A stretch of DNA of 64,000 nucleotides from Catenulispora sp. MAP5-51 (GTDB lineage: Bacteria > Actinomycetota > Actinomycetes > Streptomycetales > Catenulisporaceae). Location of the stretch: positions 1 to 64,000 of the forward strand of contig NZ_JBGCCH010000041.1 of assembly GCF_041261205.1 (NCBI RefSeq). The letters run 5' to 3'. Below the pieces are notes generated by a model that saw nothing but the letters and a program-made list of their open reading frames with translations, searched no databases and had not been told where the DNA came from. The translations under genes and the position numbers were made by a program. Shown in pieces: positions 18,470 through 26,988 of this stretch. Each line of letters opens with the position of its first letter. Position 1 is the first letter of the stretch.

Positions 18470-20274
18470 GGAATCTGCTCCTCCAGGATCGCGTACGCAG
18501 CCTTTTCCGCGCGGGCGTAGAGCGCCGCGTCAGGGCCTTCGTAGTGGCGCGTCATGCGGATCTTCACGGCCGGAGTGGTGGCGTGGATGACCAGCGCTTC
18601 GCGTTCGGCGGAGCTGAGGGTGCGGATGTCCTCGGCGGTCATGGTCTTGTGCTGCTGAACCGAGGTTCCGGTGGTGATCGAACCGTCGTCCGAGCGCTGG
18701 TAGGTGGTCATGTGTCGGTCGTATTCGCCAACCAGGTTCTCCGAGAGGTCGCGCAGCTCGGCGCCGGACAGACCACCGAGGATGAGCTTGACGGTGGCAG
18801 CTCCCCAAAGCATCGCGGCCTGTTCCGAGCCCCAACGCGCCTCGGCCTGCGCCCGGGACTGGAGGATGGCGGCGACGAAGATGCCGGAACCGCCGGCGAA
18901 CGACATCAGGTCGGGCAACGACGGGAGCGGGACGACGTTGGCGATCTCGTCGAGGAACAGCGCGAGCGGCGGATCGAGCCGGCCTCCCGGCATCGTGTCG
19001 GCGATGCGCTTCGCGGTTTCTATCAGCTCGTCGACGAACACTGCGATCAGCGGTGCCAGAGCGCTGGCCTGCTTTCGCTCGACCACCAGGTAGACGGTCC
19101 CCTTCGACCGTAGGAAGGACTCCAGATCGAAGACGTCGGACTCGTCTTCGGGGCAGAACGTGGCCTGCGCGGTCGGCGAGAGCAGCGGTGCCAGCGCGGT
19201 CTGGACGGTGGTCCACAAGCCGGACTTCGTCTCCGGCGGCGTCCGGTAGAGACCGTCCAGCAACTGAGCACTGCCGGGCGCAGCCGTCGGGTGATCGCGC
19301 AGGAGCTTCACCGGGGTGTCGTCGCGGTCGTTCAGAGACCACGTGAGCACGTCGAGCATCGAGCGCCCGGCGAGCGCCGCGGCGTGCAGCCACAGGGTGA
19401 GCAGGTTGGTGGCGTTGGCGCCGAAGTACCCGGCGTTCGATGAGTCCTGCTTCTCACTGCGGCCGACGGTGACCATTACCTCGGCGCGCTCGCGGGCTTT
19501 GTCGAGGTCCTTGCAGCCAGACGTCGGCGACCAACGGACCATCGATGGCCACGACGTCATTCCCGTCGGTGCCATGACCGCGACCGGGCCTTGCTTCTCG
19601 CGAAGGGCCGCGGTGGCCAGCAGCACGTCCATCCGCATCGACGTGACCAGCGCAGAGCCGGGCCAGCGGTGTACCCACGGAATCACGACCTGCGAGGACT
19701 TACCCTGACGAGGAGCGGCGATCACGACGACGGAGTCCTCCGTCGACACCGCCAGCTTCACCTTGTCCGGGACGGAGCGGCCAAGCGGCAGGCCAACGTC
19801 GACAAGCCCGAACGATGTCTCCTTCAGGCTCGGGCGCACCACCGGCCCACGCTTCATGACCGCGGACTCGGCCAAGTGGACCGTGAGGTCAGAGCGGGCG
19901 GCGAACCCGTCGTCACGGCGCTTGAAGCGTGCCCACAGGCGCAGCCCGACGAAGCTCACGCCAGCGCAGCAAGCGAGCAGAAGACATCCCGCGCAGTAGA
20001 ACGACACCGGCCCCGGAAGCACGGCGGCCGCGTCGGCCGGCCACGCCATGCGGGGATCACCCAGATGTCCCAGCAAGCGCGTGGCAATCGACAGACTCCG
20101 TGAAGGCGAAACGCCGGGCAGGCCCCCGTGCGCCAACAGCCCCGCCACTTCGCCCCACGCCCAGGTGCCGACCCCTGCGACTGCAACGAGGCCGACAGCC
20201 AGCATGAGGACCAGGTCCTTGGCGTCGTGCACCAGGTACCGGGCCGGCGAAGGGCCCGCAGAACGGGTAGCCAT
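18466..20274 (-). CDS. TraD/VirD4-like conjugal coupling ATPase
   Basis: This is a 602-residue type IV secretion coupling protein that would feed DNA to the transfer channel at the membrane. Two membrane segments lie near residues 20-38 and 88-112. Walker A is APRQGKSSQVV at 187-197. Walker B is LALFLDEIANV, followed by the TraG/TraM-recognition region (FAGGSGIFVAAILQSRAQAEARWG). The ATG at 20274 shares one base with the upstream stop codon, so I chose it over the GTG 11 codons earlier. Neighbours on both sides are transfer genes. Confidence 0.9.
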   Translation of the reverse strand: MATRSAGPSPARYLVHDAKDLVLMLAVGLVAVAGVGTWAWGEVAGLLAHGGLPGVSPSRSLSIATRLLGHLGDPRMAWPADAAAVLPGPVSFYCAGCLLLACCAGVSFVGLRLWARFKRRDDGFAARSDLTVHLAESAVMKRGPVVRPSLKETSFGLVDVGLPLGRSVPDKVKLAVSTEDSVVVIAAPRQGKSSQVVIPWVHRWPGSALVTSMRMDVLLATAALREKQGPVAVMAPTGMTSWPSMVRWSPTSGCKDLDKARERAEVMVTVGRSEKQDSSNAGYFGANATNLLTLWLHAAALAGRSMLDVLTWSLNDRDDTPVKLLRDHPTAAPGSAQLLDGLYRTPPETKSGLWTTVQTALAPLLSPTAQATFCPEDESDVFDLESFLRSKGTVYLVVERKQASALAPLIAVFVDELIETAKRIADTMPGGRLDPPLALFLDEIANVVPLPSLPDLMSFAGGSGIFVAAILQSRAQAEARWGSEQAAMLWGAATVKLILGGLSGAELRDLSENLVGEYDRHMTTYQRSDDGSITTGTSVQQHKTMTAEDIRTLSSAEREALVIHATTPAVKIRMTRHYEGPDAALYARAEKAAYAILEEQIP

Positions 20275-21806
20275 CACGCCGACATCCGCTGGTTGGTGTA
20301 GAACCACTCACGTTCGAGCGGCGTCAGCTCCAGACGAACCGCGGCTGAGTGGTGCCGACCGACCTTCCACAGGGCGTGGCCGATGTGCGCCGCTCCCCAG
20401 GAGGCGATGTGGGCGCATTCGGCGCCCGTGAGCCCGATGGCGTCGCGGGTCATCGCGAGCGGAGCGACGTCTTGGGCCAGGCAGATTCGCACGTCGCAGC
20501 TGGCAATGAGGTTCGCCGCGATCGCGGCTTCTGGGGTCCCGGCCGCACCGACTGTCTCGAAGTCGGCCAACCTGTGCGTGGCGAGGACCTGGATCGTGCC
20601 GGTGGCCCGGGACAGGCGCAGGTCGCCGTCGAGTTTGCGCACCATCGCGGGGATCCGCATCGCGCGCCAGAGCTCATCGCGTACGACAAGGCGCACCGGG
20701 CCTGCCGGGTCGTCGATCGCGGATTGGCCCCAGGAGGAGACGCACGCGAGGGTCATCGCGATCGTCTCGTCGCCCCGGCCGTCGAGCCGTGACAGGTCGA
20801 CGGTCTGGATCGGCGCGGTGAAGTCGAGGGCGACGGTGGTCGGGCCGTCGAACAGACCGGAGAGCGAACCGTGGACCATCGCGCGTAGAGCGTCGGTGAC
20901 GTCGCGCACGAGGTCGCGGAGTTCCTCGGCGTCCCCGCCGCGGACCCGGAGGTCTCGGGCCATCTCGTCGGTCGGGTCCCGGAGTATGGCCCACACCTGC
21001 GGCAACGTCGGATCGACCAAGGTGGTGGCCCCGCCTGCCTGTCCCGTCGCCTCGTGGATGGCCAGGGAGACGGCGGCCTCCTCCGTCGGTGAGAGCACGC
21101 GCCCGAGCTTTGTGGCCAGCAGGGCGTTGAGCAGGGTAAGCCGTCTCCGGTGGATCTCGGCCAGGCGCTCCTCCAGCTCCACGGGGTCGCTGGGCAGGTC
21201 TTCGCCGAGCGGGCCGGCATCGAGGGGGTTGAGCCGGGCCGGGAGTCCAGGGCCCAGCTGGACGGGAGCGACGCCGAGCCCGTGCGCGAGCTCCTTGTAC
21301 TCGTTCTTCAGGTCGCCGAGGACGAGAGTCTTGACGCCGTACGACATCAGCCGCAGCGAGAGGGCCTTGATGTGCGCGGACTTGCCGGCCCCGGGGATGC
21401 CGGTGAACAGCACGTTGGGATTGGTGATCAGCCCGTTGTTGAGCCACGCGATCGGATGGCAGGAGAACGCCGCGCCGCTAAGCAGGTTCGTGCCGATGCA
21501 GGGTCCGATCGCGGGTACGCCGCCGCCGTACAGGAACGGATAGAGCCCGGCGAGCTGCGACGTCGCGGCCCGGTAGACCCGAGGCTGCGGAGCACGGACC
21601 GCACGACCGGCATATGGCCTGTTGATCCCCCGCCGCGGAGCGATGCCCGGGCAGCGCGGCTCGGCCTGACTGGTCGCGGAAGGTGCGACGGGAGGATGGG
21701 CAGCGGGGACCGGCGGTCGGAGCGTGGTGATCGCGACGGCCGGAAGGCTGGTAGAGGCTACGAGCTCGCGCCGCCTGTTCAAAGGGCTACGCATCCCGCT
21801 CACCAC
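20274..21806 (-). CDS. VirB4/TraC-like conjugal transfer ATPase
   Basis: This is a 510-residue cytoplasmic ATPase that would energise pilus or channel assembly. Walker A is GIPGAGKSAHIKAL at 136-149. TLVLGDLKNEYKELA follows. A VirB4-type Walker B/D-loop region reads RLVVRDELWRAMRIPAMVRKLDG, and the arginine-finger side has ATGTIQVLATHRLADFE. Actinobacterial elements typically split VirB4 functions between this gene and the SCO6880 partner just upstream. The GTG start at 21806 overlaps the upstream gene by seven bases; an ATG four codons later (21794) is a possible alternative. Confidence 0.87.
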   Translation of the reverse strand: MVSGMRSPLNRRRELVASTSLPAVAITTLRPPVPAAHPPVAPSATSQAEPRCPGIAPRRGINRPYAGRAVRAPQPRVYRAATSQLAGLYPFLYGGGVPAIGPCIGTNLLSGAAFSCHPIAWLNNGLITNPNVLFTGIPGAGKSAHIKALSLRLMSYGVKTLVLGDLKNEYKELAHGLGVAPVQLGPGLPARLNPLDAGPLGEDLPSDPVELEERLAEIHRRRLTLLNALLATKLGRVLSPTEEAAVSLAIHEATGQAGGATTLVDPTLPQVWAILRDPTDEMARDLRVRGGDAEELRDLVRDVTDALRAMVHGSLSGLFDGPTTVALDFTAPIQTVDLSRLDGRGDETIAMTLACVSSWGQSAIDDPAGPVRLVVRDELWRAMRIPAMVRKLDGDLRLSRATGTIQVLATHRLADFETVGAAGTPEAAIAANLIASCDVRICLAQDVAPLAMTRDAIGLTGAECAHIASWGAAHIGHALWKVGRHHSAAVRLELTPLEREWFYTNQRMSA

Positions 21807-23326
21807 CGCTTCGCCGGAAGGCCGAGACCCACGGGAAGGGTCATGGCGAAGCCTGTGTCTTGGGCGCCGTACATCCGCCGCAGCTCAATCCCGATGAGAG
21901 CTGCGCCGGCCTCTGCCTGCGCGCAGGCATCCGGCAGCTCGTTCGGGTCGTCGACCGTCACTGTGAGGTAGCCGGTGAAGCGACACAGGCCGGACCCGTG
22001 TGCGTGCTCTGCGTCTTGTGCTGCGGCGCGGTCGAGCGCAACCTGCTCGGAGGCGGAGACAGCTTGGCCGGTGCGGGCTCGCAGCCTGATGCCGACCTCG
22101 CGCTTCGTCCGTTCGACCATCACCGCTTTCTGCGCCGCCCGCGGCCCGAGCGGCTCTATGACGAATGAGAACGAGCGTCTGTGGGTCGCATCGGCCAGCA
22201 CTGATGCCAGCGCGGTCGCGTAGACGGGCGAGATCGGCCAGGCGTGGATCGCGTAGGTCACTGATACGGCGCCGTCGTGCCGGTACGACGACCACGAGTT
22301 CTCGGCCGCGGCCGGGCCGGCGGCAGACGGGTCGAGACCGGCCTGGACCACAGGCATCGCGCCCTGGCCGACCTGATCGTCAGCCTCCGCACGGCGCTGA
22401 TCCAGCAAGGCCGCAGCGTGGGGGTCGAAGCCAGTACGGATGGCTTCCGACATCTCCGGGGTGTCCAGCCAATGGGTGACCTTGATACCTGCGCCCGCGA
22501 GCTGAGGGCTCAGTGCCCGTACCTGCTGCCCGAGGATCCGGAAGGCTCCCTTGTCACCGCCACCCGCCCCACGTATCGCGGCCAGGGCACGGCGGGCGTC
22601 CAGGGATATCGCCAGCCACATCTGGCGGCGGCATGTGGCCGGCGTAGCGGCCAGCAGTGCCTCATTGGCCATGACCGAAGCGAGCGGAGCAGCGGGGTCG
22701 AGGTGAGCGGTGTGCCAGGTGCGCAGCGCTCCCCCGGTCTCCGGCATGGTGCGCGAGACGAACTGGAGCCGCGCGATCGGTTGTTCCTCGGTGCACAGCG
22801 AGGCGAGCACCTCGCCCCAGGCCTGCACCATCGCCTCGGCCCGATCGGCATCGAGCAGACCCAGCCCGGCCGGGTCGACCACCGCTACCGCCGTATACGT
22901 GCAGGCGTGCGGGTGATGTAGTACCGCGATCTCCCGGCCCACACCGTCATGGGATGCGAGGATGCGCAGGGGTGCCAGCACTCCGGGCAGGTCAAGGCGG
23001 GAAGGCTCGACTCCACGCTCGGGAGCGAAGGCACCAGACAGGAAGAGTGTCTTGTTCCGGAACTTCAGAAGGCTGTAGGAGACCACGGTGATCGTCCATT
23101 CGTCGAGGGTCCGGCCCGCTACGCGCACGTAGGCACATCCGGCCAACAACAGCGCGAGCGGCCAGAACATGACACCGCCGACGAGGTGGCCGCTGGCGAG
23201 CGGTTGCAGGCCGAGGAAGACAGCGAGACCGGCAAGGGCAGCTCGGCGGCCGGAGAGCCCGAGTAGGAAGTGCACCTTCTCGTGCTGCCAGCCGGCATAG
23301 GTTCGGGCAGGGGCTCGGGTGGTCAT
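21800..23326 (-). CDS. SCO6880-family conjugal transfer protein
   Basis: This is a 508-residue protein with two N-terminal membrane helices (residues about 29-46 and 51-66). A long cytoplasmic part lies after TLDEWTITVVSYSLLKFRNKTLF. This arrangement, and its position directly before a VirB4-like ATPase, are typical of the SCO6880 family of actinobacterial conjugative elements, which resembles a fused VirB3-VirB4 N-terminal module. It has no Walker motif of its own. Its ATG overlaps the upstream stop (ATGA). Confidence 0.85.
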   Translation of the reverse strand: MTTRAPARTYAGWQHEKVHFLLGLSGRRAALAGLAVFLGLQPLASGHLVGGVMFWPLALLLAGCAYVRVAGRTLDEWTITVVSYSLLKFRNKTLFLSGAFAPERGVEPSRLDLPGVLAPLRILASHDGVGREIAVLHHPHACTYTAVAVVDPAGLGLLDADRAEAMVQAWGEVLASLCTEEQPIARLQFVSRTMPETGGALRTWHTAHLDPAAPLASVMANEALLAATPATCRRQMWLAISLDARRALAAIRGAGGGDKGAFRILGQQVRALSPQLAGAGIKVTHWLDTPEMSEAIRTGFDPHAAALLDQRRAEADDQVGQGAMPVVQAGLDPSAAGPAAAENSWSSYRHDGAVSVTYAIHAWPISPVYATALASVLADATHRRSFSFVIEPLGPRAAQKAVMVERTKREVGIRLRARTGQAVSASEQVALDRAAAQDAEHAHGSGLCRFTGYLTVTVDDPNELPDACAQAEAGAALIGIELRRMYGAQDTGFAMTLPVGLGLPAKRW

Positions 23327-24648
23327 TTTGATGCCGCCTCCTCGCTTTTCGGGGCAGGTGAGATGCCGCGGCGTGGCATGCGGACGGAGCCGTACATCGG
23401 GTATCCAGCGGGGTACGCCGAGGGATTCGCACCCTCCAGCCCTGCGTGCCCGGCTTGCTGCTCCATTCGCGAGCCGACCGCATTGATGGTCTTGTGCAGC
23501 GCCTGGAGCGCGGCGACCGCAACTCCGGCGGGCCCCGCGGACGCCGCCGCGACTCCCGGGGTGCCGCCCGATCCGGCCCCAGCGCCTCGCGCGGCGTTGG
23601 CCGACATGGCCTGGCGCTCGGAGAATTGCCCGAACGCCGCCGGATCGGGGCCCGGCCCGCCGGAAGCAGTGCGGTTAGCGACGGCTCCGACCAGTGCACC
23701 GGCGCCCATTGCTCCACCCATTGACACCGACGTGAAGGTGAAGAAGCGCCCGATGGCGGGCCAGGCGAACACGGCCATGAAGAGCACGGCCATTCCCGAG
23801 ATCACCCCGGTGATACCGGTCGCGTTCCCGGCCGTGTCGAAGCCGATCACGAAGACCAACGCGATCACCGGTTTGACCATGGCCAGCTGGACCCCGGCCT
23901 TGACGAGCTTGCGCCACCACTCCGTCGTCGCCGAGCCGATCTGGCCTGCCGCGGCTATCGGTGCGGTCGCCACGAGGACGCAGAACACGGCGTTGCGCAG
24001 CACGAGTTCTGACCACAACACCAGCACGAGGCCGATGCCGATCAGACCGAACAGCAGAAGCAACACGGACGGAATCGCAGGCCCGGCAGGCGTACTCAAC
24101 GCGAGCAGGACCGTCAGCCGTTGGGAAAAGCCATCCAGGCTGCTGCCGCTGGACGACACGATCCACTTCGCCACGTCGTCGGAGGCAGCCATGATCTGTC
24201 CGGAGACGGCGAGGGTCAGCAGCGAGGCGAGCGCCGCTTTGGGCATCCCGGTCAGTGCGTGGGCCAGGGGTGCACCCGAACGTGTCCACATCACGGAGCC
24301 GGCCTGCAGCACCAGCAGGAACATCGCGACGATCATGCCGAGCGTCAGGCTGATCGCGTACACGCCGTGGATGGAGCCGAGGTCCGGATCGGGCATCGAG
24401 GCGAACACTCCGCCGAACCACTTGAGCACCGAGGTGAAGGCGTCGGCGAAGGAATGGCAGATCGAGTCCCAGGCCGAGCTGGCGACGTCACCCACCGCGC
24501 CACCGACCGCGGACTCAGCACCGGATACGACTGCGTCGGCCGCCTTGCCCGGCAGCGCTGTCACATCGGTCAGGCACTTGCCTATGTCTCCGTCCAGGCA
24601 TCCCGTGCCTGATCCGGACGGCTCGAAGACCACTCCGGCGAGGATCAT
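23323..24648 (-). CDS. TrbL/VirB6-like polytopic membrane protein
   Basis: This is a 441-residue protein with about six to eight hydrophobic segments, such as VYAISLTLGMIVAMFLLVLQ, VLLLLFGLIGIGLVLVLW, PVIALVFVIGF and VISGMAVLFMAVFAWPAI. A glycine/alanine-rich cytoplasmic tail holds GAGAGSGGTPGVAAASAG. Proteins of this layout form the inner-membrane part of the type IV channel. I chose ATG at 24648, which overlaps the preceding stop codon as ATGA; a longer frame upstream only runs through the previous gene. It belongs to the transfer operon. Confidence 0.83.
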   Translation of the reverse strand: MILAGVVFEPSGSGTGCLDGDIGKCLTDVTALPGKAADAVVSGAESAVGGAVGDVASSAWDSICHSFADAFTSVLKWFGGVFASMPDPDLGSIHGVYAISLTLGMIVAMFLLVLQAGSVMWTRSGAPLAHALTGMPKAALASLLTLAVSGQIMAASDDVAKWIVSSSGSSLDGFSQRLTVLLALSTPAGPAIPSVLLLLFGLIGIGLVLVLWSELVLRNAVFCVLVATAPIAAAGQIGSATTEWWRKLVKAGVQLAMVKPVIALVFVIGFDTAGNATGITGVISGMAVLFMAVFAWPAIGRFFTFTSVSMGGAMGAGALVGAVANRTASGGPGPDPAAFGQFSERQAMSANAARGAGAGSGGTPGVAAASAGPAGVAVAALQALHKTINAVGSRMEQQAGHAGLEGANPSAYPAGYPMYGSVRMPRRGISPAPKSEEAASK

Positions 24649-25352
24649 GACGCACCACCGCTGGTGGCGATGAGCGCCAACCAGCCCTGCTTCACAGCAG
24701 CCTGAGTGTCCGGAGGAGCCGCCAGCACCGAGTAGTCCTGACCGCCGCGGCCGATGGCCCCGATCTTCCAGTCGCCGGCGATCCATCGCATCTGTACCGG
24801 GAAGACTCCGGTGGTCTGGGCCATGCCGCCGCGCGAGTTGATAAATGTACTGTCGGTCAGCAAGAGGACCAGGACGTCGTCCGGCGCGATGTTTCTCAGC
24901 TGGTACATCTGCGCCGTGGTCTGGAATGTCGTCGGCGGATCCAGTGGCCCGTCGGACCGCAGCTGCAACTCCGCCCGCAGCTTGACGATGCTCGCAGCGA
25001 GATTCGCCGGCAGCGCCGTGTTGCCCGGATCGCCGGCCACGCGCATCACCGACGCGGCGTAGTCGGGATCGAGCGTGGATGCCGCCGCGTCGACGTACTC
25101 TGACGCCGCGCTGACCGCGCCGGCGGTCGTGTGCGGGAAGCCGACCTGGATGCCGTCGGCCGAACGGGCACCCGGGACTACTGCGAGCGGGCCCGAAGGT
25201 ACTGCGGCGGGCGGCGCTGCTGCGGGTTTCTTCCCGCCGTGCCCGCCGTCGTGTCCCCCGATCAGCGGGACGGTGATCACCCCGATGACCAGCACGACAC
25301 CGGCAGCGAGGGCTCCCGGAAATAGGCGCTTTGCGCCGATAAGGTTGCGCAT
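24645..25352 (-). CDS. Membrane-anchored transfer protein (VirB8/TcpC-like role)
   Basis: This is a 235-residue protein with a single N-terminal membrane segment (LFPGALAAGVVLVIGVITVPLI, residues about 10-31) and a large outside domain. A proline/alanine linker leads into that domain, which has PHTTAGAVSAASEYVDAAAS, WIAGDWKIGAI and a C-terminal GWLALIA. One anchor plus an NTF2-like outer domain is the layout of VirB8/TcpC proteins, and the position before the VirB6-like gene agrees. Sequence identity to those families cannot be seen by eye. The ATG at 25352 is preferred over upstream starts that give a basic, unstructured leader. Confidence 0.72.
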   Translation of the reverse strand: MRNLIGAKRLFPGALAAGVVLVIGVITVPLIGGHDGGHGGKKPAAAPPAAVPSGPLAVVPGARSADGIQVGFPHTTAGAVSAASEYVDAAASTLDPDYAASVMRVAGDPGNTALPANLAASIVKLRAELQLRSDGPLDPPTTFQTTAQMYQLRNIAPDDVLVLLLTDSTFINSRGGMAQTTGVFPVQMRWIAGDWKIGAIGRGGQDYSVLAAPPDTQAAVKQGWLALIATSGGAS

Positions 25353-25396
25353 TGTGACTCCTGGTGGTGGCGATACGCGCGGGATCGGTGGCGGCC

Positions 25397-25711
25397 CTAG
25401 CTCAAGCCGTAGGAAGCGGTGATCAGCGTGACCGCCACGCCGACGATGACCGCTCCGATGACGGAGCTGAACAGGGTGACCTTCCCTCGCTCGGCCATCT
25501 CCGCCCGACGCGAGGTGTTGCCCAGGGCGATCATGCAGCCGCCGGTGACAGCCGCCCCTCCGCAGCAGGTCAAGGCTCCCCACTTGAGCCAGGAGAACAG
25601 GGTGGCGATGGCGCCGGATCCGACCGGCGCGGCCGGCGGCGGGTCGGGGATGACGCCGGCGGCGAGAGTGAGCAATTGAGCCGCGGCCTGTTGGATGAAC
25701 ATCGCGATCAT
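25397..25711 (-). CDS. Small two-helix membrane protein of the transfer operon (pilin-like)
   Basis: This is a 104-residue protein with hydrophobic segments around WGALTCCGGAAVTGGCMIAL and VTLFSSVIGAVIVGVAVTLIT, separated by a short basic loop (GNTSRRAEMAERGK). Size and topology match VirB2/TrbC-like subunits that head such operons. ATG at 25711 is preceded by AAGGAG about ten bases upstream. It is the first gene of the minus-strand transfer operon. Confidence 0.7.
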   Translation of the reverse strand: MIAMFIQQAAAQLLTLAAGVIPDPPPAAPVGSGAIATLFSWLKWGALTCCGGAAVTGGCMIALGNTSRRAEMAERGKVTLFSSVIGAVIVGVAVTLITASYGLS

Positions 25712-25750
25712 GACCTTCACCTGCTCCTTAGCTGGTTGGCGAGCCTCCAG

Positions 25751-25770
25751 CTGTTCATCTCTGCGAACAG
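25751..25770. promoter_or_regulatory. Possible operator CTGTTC-N8-GAACAG
   Basis: A six-base inverted repeat with an eight-base spacer lies between the divergent transfer operon and the XRE regulator gene. A self-encoded XRE repressor would be expected to bind here. Confidence 0.4.
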
Positions 25771-25780
25771 CATGAATCCA

Positions 25781-25810
25781 CCATAAGCTGTGCCATATCG
25801 GACACGTCAA
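25781..25810 (-). promoter_or_regulatory. Candidate promoter of the transfer operon
   Basis: On the minus strand TTGACG (25810-25805) is followed after 18 bases by TTATGG (25786-25781). The hexamers resemble SigA-type promoter elements. The inverted repeat at 25751-25770 lies just downstream of the -10, a position suited to repression. Confidence 0.4.
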
Positions 25811-25901
25811 CCGGAGCGAACGGGGTACCCTGAAATGACCCAGCGGTGTTCACCACAGCAGACGACAGCCGAGCAGCAGGTACGCCAAGAAGGGACCGTC
25901 G

Positions 25902-26417
25902 ATGAGCAAGCAGGCCAAGGGAGCGGGCGAGCAGCCGGCGACACCTGCTGCGCCCGACGAACCGACTTCGCCGCGGGCCGGCACAGCCGACCCGGGCGTC
26001 ATCGCCGAGCGTCTGCAGTACCTGTTCGAGAACAAGCGCAAGCCCGACGGCAAGAAGTACTCCTACCGGGAGGCCATCCGGGCGATCGAGGAGGCCGGCG
26101 GAGCCTCGATCTCGGTCGGTTACCTGTCGCAGCTGGTCAACGGGGTCAGAACGAACCCGATGATGGACGCGATCCAGGGCCTTGCGAAGTTCTTCGGAGT
26201 CCCGCTGTCGTACTTCGACGAGCACGAGGACACCGAGGAGACCAACGAGCAGCTCAAGCTGGTCGCCGCGCTCCAGCACGCCGGAGTCCAGGACGTGGCC
26301 ATGCGTACGGTCGGCCTGCCGCCGGAGAGCGTGAAGCTGGTCTTGAGCATGATCGACCGGGTCCGCGAGGTCGAGGGGCTGCCTCCGGCCGAGTCGCATA
26401 CCGACGCGGACGAGTAG
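25902..26417 (+). CDS. XRE-family transcriptional regulator
   Basis: This is a 171-residue DNA-binding protein. A helix-turn-helix spans about residues 30-95, with YSYREAIRAIEEAGGASISVGYLSQLVNGVRTNP as the core. A conserved extension follows with GLAKFFGVPLSYFDE. The C terminus has LPPESVKLVLSMIDRVREVEGL, typical of XRE regulators that pair with ImmA proteases. ATG is preceded by AAGAAGGGA. It is divergent from the transfer operon and 46 bases upstream of the protease gene, so it probably represses both sides until cleaved. Confidence 0.88.
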   Translation: MSKQAKGAGEQPATPAAPDEPTSPRAGTADPGVIAERLQYLFENKRKPDGKKYSYREAIRAIEEAGGASISVGYLSQLVNGVRTNPMMDAIQGLAKFFGVPLSYFDEHEDTEETNEQLKLVAALQHAGVQDVAMRTVGLPPESVKLVLSMIDRVREVEGLPPAESHTDADE

Positions 26418-26463
26418 AACTCGAACATAAGTTCGCCCCGCTTCGAGCCCCTGGTGGACTCCG

Positions 26464-26988
26464 GTGAACCGGGACCAGGCGCGCCGCGAGTGCTCCGCGC
26501 TGGTCGCCGACCTCGACCTGCCCGACCCGTTCGACCTCGAAGACTTCTGCACGCGCCTCGGCCGGCACATCGGCCGAAGCCTTGTCCTGATGTCGCACTC
26601 AATGGCGATCGGCGGAGTGTGCGGCGCCTGGATGCGGACCGCCAAAGCCGACTACGTCTTCTACGAAGAGGACACCTCGCAGCTTCACCAGCAGCACATC
26701 GTCTTCCACGAAATCGGGCACATCCTGCGCGCCCACGTACCCGGCAAGGAGCTCAGCAAAGACTTGGCACGGACCATCGCGGCCGGCGCGAAGGTCAGCG
26801 ACGTCTTCCGCGTGCTCGGCCGCGACTCCTACGACGAGGACGACGAGTTCGAGGCCGAACTCATCGCCACGCTGATACTGCGCCGGATCGGACGCCAACC
26901 GCTTCGTGAAGTACTGCGGGCTATTGATCCCTCCGCCGGTGACGTCGTCGCGCGCATCGCAACGTCCCTGTCGCGAGGTGATCGATGA
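26464..26988 (+). CDS. ImmA/IrrE-family metalloprotease
   Basis: This is a 174-residue protein with the zinc-protease motif HEIGH at residues 82-86 (VFHEIGHILRAH) and a downstream glutamate region (DEFEAELIATLILRRI) expected to give the third ligand. In ICEBs1-type systems such a protease cuts its XRE partner, releasing transfer genes. Here the gene lies directly after an XRE gene and across from a transfer operon, which fits that role. The start is GTG. The stop overlaps the next start by four bases. Confidence 0.87.
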   Translation: MNRDQARRECSALVADLDLPDPFDLEDFCTRLGRHIGRSLVLMSHSMAIGGVCGAWMRTAKADYVFYEEDTSQLHQQHIVFHEIGHILRAHVPGKELSKDLARTIAAGAKVSDVFRVLGRDSYDEDDEFEAELIATLILRRIGRQPLREVLRAIDPSAGDVVARIATSLSRGDR

